Below, in pieces: positions 61,271-64,000 of a stretch of DNA of 64,000 nucleotides. Position 1 is the stretch's first letter. Every line of letters begins with the position of its first letter. This stretch comes from Andrena cerasifolii (taxonomy: Eukaryota > Arthropoda > Insecta > Hymenoptera > Andrenidae). Both the position numbers and the translations under genes were made by a program. The stretch is taken from the NCBI RefSeq assembly GCF_050908995.1, contig NC_135120.1, forward strand, positions 14,583,433 to 14,647,432. Direction: 5' to 3'. The notes beneath the pieces are model-generated. The model was given only the letters and a program-made list of their open reading frames with translations. It did not search any database and was not told the DNA's origin.

Positions 61271-64000
61271 TATTAAATACTTCATCTCGGTGCGCAAGAG
61301 ACGATAACATTAAAATCTGCTTGCCTCGGTACAGTTCTAAACTTAATTCCACCAGAAGTGATTTTGCCTCCTTGCACGCGCAACAGCGAAACGTTAAAAT
61401 TGCTTCGAAGCCGGACAACCGGATACACGTTACCTGTCGTGCTCAATTGTCGCGTTGAGCCTGGAAACACCCCCAAACAGGAACCCCTAAGTCACGCTCG
61501 TGCGATTTCACCCCCCTCTTTCTTCTGCCTTTCTCCCCCCAGCTGTCTCTCTCCTTCGCCCTCCCCTTGCGCCCCCTTTCTGGACGCATCCGAGGGAACT
61601 AACGACGCGTCGTTTACACGGGCAATTCCTCGAACCCCAAGGGTGCCGGGAAGTTTGTTTCAAGTTGAGGCACTGACCGGACTCCGTCATCAACTCCATT
61701 TACCGGCGCAGGGGCAGGGGTGTATATCGATGTGCGCGCGGGCGCGGCGAGGAACAGGCGCGATCGACCGACGGCGACCTGTTCGTTCGGTCGCACACGT
61801 GTATCAGCTCGCGTTGCCGGTGATTGTATCGAGGGAACTACTCGAGAGGCAAACGCGCGAAAAACTGGGAATTCCCGGCTCGATACTTGGGGGACCACGA
61901 GTGGAGGACCTCGCGTAACAAGCCCGCGTTTCGTTCCGCCATTCGTCGACGCGCGAGCCTACGGCTTCGCCTTTTTATTCGTCGACTGCTGGTACTGCTC
62001 CAGTCACTTATCGATGATTCACCTCGTTTGAAATGATAATCAGCTATTGTGATACGATAATTGCCCCTCTTCTGCGTTGCAGGCGACAGGCTCTTTACAC
62101 GCTTCCGCGTTACTGACAGTCTGTTAGTTTCCTTTTCAATCGTTTGTGGAAACGTATAAGTCCTGCGGGCTTCTTTTGCACAGTATCGACTGAAGTTCCA
62201 ACTGTAACCAATTCGTAGAATTTGCGTGACGGAGTAGATTGGCCTTTTAACCGTTCAGAAAGCCTTTTATCCACTTCGTGGAAAACTCCCCCTAGCCAGG
62301 GAGCCGGTCATTGTTTTCATATCCTATCCAAACATGGGAGAATCGTATCGCGTTCCCTCTGAACGCAACTGCGGCAAACTTTCCTCGAGAAACGCTGCTA
62401 GAATATGCAATGGTCTAATTTTCGATCTCATTCGGAGCTTAACGCTTTCAAGCATGTCTTCTGCCGGCAGGATACACGTACAAACATTTAAAACAAATTA
62501 AACCGACTTCAAATGGTTAAGAATAGTGCATTGCGTGACAAGGGAGAGAACGGGGGAGGACAAGCGCGTGAAGTTTGCTGGCCGAGCGCAGCCGAGACAC
62601 TTCGCGCGAGGCAAAATCGCGCCTCTCCCTTGTCACGCACAATACTTTTTTCAACACCTGCACGAAAGGTGTGTTTCCTTTCTTAATAATATACATAAAT
62701 ATCAATTTATACTTTTCAAAATCGACAGCTACCAGGTTTTTCGATAAAGGTGGCGTCATGTTTTTTTAAATCAACTGATTGGCGTCGACTTCGACACGTA
62801 TAAATTGATATTTAGGTATATTATTAAGAAAGTAGTAAGAAAAATTATCTTCTTAGCCATTTGAAGTCGGTTTAATTTTTATTAAATTTTATTGTATTCG
62901 CATATTTTTATTAGTCGATTGACTGTGGAAGTAACGGGCACACCCCCTTAAATCGGTTAAAAATATTCCCGCATTAAACTACGCAATCATTTGCTAATTA
63001 AATACTTTTAAAACGATAGCCTTTTGAATATTGACAGTGGACACCCTCGAAGTCCATCTTTTTATGTTCTTCAAAGTTTCGGTGGCTTTAGTAAATTCAA
63101 CCCCGTTCTTTACATTTCTTAAATTACGTTCAGATACGCTTGATAAAAGCAGCTCGAACGAACTGCTCATTCAAGACAGGCATTAATAAAATCGTTCTAC
63201 CTACGCGCGGGAAAGTTTGCGTCGCCCAGCTGGGTGCGAATGCGGGAGTCAGTGGAAGGTATGGGCATACGGTGTACAAGCGGAATTCTGAGCAGGAAAC
63301 TGGGTACGTTAATTTCGAACGCTAAAGCTCGCAGCATTTGACGTGGTATGAATGCAAGAGATATGTGAATTACACTCCATTGTCTTGAGGACACCCGCTC
63401 ATATCGTGGCGCGCGCCGACAATGGCTCGAGCCTCGGGACCGAGTTCACACGCGGAAACTTTTCCCGCCTCGCGGAATATGAATATAGATATCTATTAAT
63501 ACACATATCCTGTTCGGTCCCCGCGCAAGTACAGAATGTTTCACCGCCACCCCAGTCAAGGTCCGTGAGATACGAGGTTCGAATTAATATTCTGCGCAGG
63601 ACCTGGTCGACCAACAATCGATAGCAAACTTTTCCCAACCGCGAAGATACGATCGTCCCACGTGAAACGTTTACTGACCCACTTCACAATTGCGCAGCGC
63701 GGCCGCGTCAAAGTCGATCCTTTCATTCACGTACGCAAGCACCGTGCCAATTTCCTCCCTCCCCCTCCGACTAACGCCCCATTAATCGAAACATTTCCCC
63801 GAAACTATTCCGTAATGGGGTCCCGCAATCGATACGGCCAGTCGTCCTGGCCTTTAACCACGCGGGGTGTTCCGCAAGATTTCAGCTTTAGGGAGCGCGC
63901 GCGCCAGCCAGCCAGCCTTGAGCCTTTCGAGTTTGCTGAAACACACCCGCGCGCGGAACTTGCGCGTCGTCGCGTATATACGTATACGTGAGACAGCGGG
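61271..64000. other. continuation of groucho intron 7 or adjacent non-coding DNA
   Basis: Apart from the inverted-repeat element at 62496-62877, no exon or repeat could be supported. A pyrimidine tract plus ttgcag near 62082 is not followed by a Groucho-like frame. Confidence 0.6.
62496..62877. mobile_element. 382-bp inverted-repeat element with further inverted repeats inside
   Basis: Outer ends AATTAAACCGACTTCAAATG...CATTTGAAGTCGGTTTAATT. Inside are a tight pair GCGTGACAAGGGAGAG / CTCTCCCTTGTCACGC (about 62533-62638) and a pair of about 34-bp arms, ctttcttaataatatac (about 62677) against its reverse complement (about 62799-62833). The GC-rich inner pair looks like a separate nested insertion. 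Confidence 0.78.

Noticed and set aside
62076..62110. ttctgcgttgcag as the acceptor of the next groucho exon
   Set aside because: The following frame does not resemble the acidic/SP region expected next and has no good donor.

Overview
The window is eukaryotic nuclear DNA. There are no operons and no long intact open reading frames. What it holds is a single multi-exon gene with large introns, embedded in non-coding DNA with many short inverted-repeat transposons, microsatellites and CpG-rich tracts. The gene is recognisable from its spliced translation as a Groucho/TLE transcriptional corepressor on the + strand. Its insect-like start (MYPAPARHPAAA), its Q domain and the repeat content suggest an insect. 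I lean towards Hymenoptera, but the sequence here does not prove the order.

Layout. From 1 to about 18.7 kb the DNA is upstream of the coding start. It holds two hAT-type elements (244-591 and 9520-10139), a decayed pogo-like transposon with a smaller TA-flanked element inside it (about 14.7-15.9 kb), and a CpG-rich stretch at about 10.4-13 kb with a promoter-like initiator/DPE arrangement near 12388. Coding exon 1 (18748-18783) gives only 12 residues and is followed by a 15 kb intron. Exons 2 to 5 lie at 33835-33941, 37021-37084, 48010-48054 and 56477-56539. Exon 6 (56630-56704), a probable 27-nt microexon (56889-56915) and exon 7 (57957-58316) complete the part seen here. Every junction has GT/AG ends and the phases agree, giving 250 codons, or 259 with the microexon. 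These cover the N-terminal Q (tetramerisation) domain, an Ala/Pro-rich GP region and the CcN region with SP/TP sites and a basic nuclear-localisation motif. The SP and WD40 regions are not in the window, so the gene must continue past 64000.

The introns and flanks hold at least sixteen inverted-repeat DNA transposons or remnants from several families: hAT (8-bp target duplications), Tc1 and pogo-like (TA duplications), TTAA-ended foldback elements and unclassified ones. All are non-autonomous or broken. Three hAT-type copies keep perfect 8-bp target duplications. One element (60362-61268) retains a C4HC3 zinc-finger reading frame with two stops at likely tryptophan positions. A Tc1 transposase fragment has lost its catalytic glutamate. 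I saw no tRNA, rRNA, CRISPR or clear second protein-coding gene.
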